Source: Flavobacteriaceae bacterium (lineage in GTDB: Bacteria > Bacteroidota > Bacteroidia > Flavobacteriales > Flavobacteriaceae). From it: a DNA stretch of 32,672 nucleotides. The DNA is taken from positions 1 through 32,672 of the forward strand of contig JAOZLL010000019.1 of assembly GCA_029934835.1 (NCBI GenBank), written 5' to 3'. Below are positions 32,204 to 32,672 of this stretch, in pieces. The notes under the pieces are model-generated. The model was not told where the DNA came from. It searched no databases and worked only from the letters and a program-made list of their open reading frames with translations. The stretch's first letter is position 1. The number at the start of each line of letters is the position of its first letter. The translations under genes and the position numbers were made by a program.

Positions 32204-32672
32204 ATGGAAAATAACACCATCAATTATAAAAATGTATACTATCCACCTGGTGGAATTTTAATATGGATTCTTATTTTCTTAGAGCTCATAACCTTTAGTG
32301 CTGCCTTAATTGCATTAGCCGTTTATAGTAGAGAAAATCCAGAGGCATATCATCAATCACGCCTACTTCTCAATTCTACTTATGGAGCAATAAATACTAT
32401 TTTTTTATTAACAAGTGGTTTCTTTATGGCAACAAGTATGCACCAACTAAAAAATCAAAATTTCGAAAAATCTACCTTTTATCTTAAACTTGCAATATTA
32501 GGCGGATTTCTTTTCCTGATTTTGAAGGTAGTTGAATATTCAGATAAGATTTCACATGGATTGACAATAGGTTATGATACTTTTTTTACGTTCTACTGGT
32601 TGTTAACTTTATTCCACGTCATACATGTTTTAGTAGGATTAGTTATTCTAATTTCGATGTATTTCAGCATTA
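32204..32672 (+). CDS. norE: NorE-like cytochrome c oxidase subunit III family protein, 3' end outside window
   Basis: An open frame starts at ATG 32204 and runs off the right edge with 156 codons visible. The opening YPPGGILIWILIFLELITF, then SRLLLNSTYGAINTIFLLTS, GFFMATSMHQLK and FYWLLTLFHVIHVLVG are the helices and His-containing segments of heme-copper oxidase subunit III, short form as in NorE. It lies 91 bases after norD, as is common in nor operons. NorE is accessory and affects NO reductase activity. The preceding gap contains a GTTACAGTTAC direct repeat of unknown meaning. Confidence 0.88.
   Translation, partial: MENNTINYKNVYYPPGGILIWILIFLELITFSAALIALAVYSRENPEAYHQSRLLLNSTYGAINTIFLLTSGFFMATSMHQLKNQNFEKSTFYLKLAILGGFLFLILKVVEYSDKISHGLTIGYDTFFTFYWLLTLFHVIHVLVGLVILISMYFSI

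Noticed and set aside
19041-32672. Heme d1 synthesis or nosZ genes in the cluster
   Set aside because: None of the frames in this region match NirD/F/J/E-type or NosZ-type proteins; they must be elsewhere if present.

Overview
The window is low-GC DNA from a Bacteroidota bacterium, most likely a marine-type member of the Flavobacteriaceae. Several gene starts are preceded by the Bacteroidota -7 promoter element TAnnTTTG, there are TonB receptors and SxC lipoproteins, and the gene families are flavobacterial (polysaccharide deacetylase with a DUF7033-type N-terminus, porin O/P, YeeE/YedE, RlmB, RadC, TrkAH). There are no rRNA or tRNA genes, CRISPR arrays or intact mobile elements.

Layout. Bases 1-1866 (minus) hold a cut-off FemAB/GNAT-like transferase and a deacetylase-fold protein that appears to have lost its metal ligands. 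Bases 2223-5548 (minus) are a tight operon of a two-subunit electron-bifurcating-type flavoprotein (Nfn/Sud family) with a dihydroorotate-dehydrogenase-like protein. Then come radC, divergent trkA-trkH (K+ uptake), a decayed LysE-type transporter gene, a beta-carbonic anhydrase, a double-domain YeeE/YedE sulfur-compound transporter and an OprP-like porin. Bases 14026-19040 are mostly housekeeping: a lipoprotein, rlmB, a PAS protein, a PLP decarboxylase, inorganic pyrophosphatase and a possible 42-codon gene.

Bases 19041-32672 are a denitrification and metal-supply region. On the minus strand are a small CxGxC protein, a copper-receptor-like (OprC/NosA type) TonB receptor and a lipoprotein. 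On the plus strand are an Rrf2 regulator with three Fe-S-type cysteines, nirS (cytochrome cd1 nitrite reductase, here a lipoprotein), a second TonB receptor, norC-norB (nitric oxide reductase), norQ-norD (its activation machinery) and the start of norE. Together they reduce nitrite to NO to N2O. Heme d1 synthesis genes and nosZ are not in the window.

The most interesting signal is regulatory. Three promoters (nirS, norC and the distant porin at 13620) each carry a CRP/FNR-geometry inverted repeat (5-4-5 layout) centred exactly 36.5 bp upstream of the last base of the -7 element, about -41.5 from the probable transcription start. nirS and norC have TGAT-N4-ATCA; the porin has GTAAC-N4-GTTAC. 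A perfect 22-bp GTAAC/GTTAC palindrome also lies upstream of nirS. This suggests a shared nitrogen-oxide or anaerobic regulon that includes the porin and may use two related operator types.
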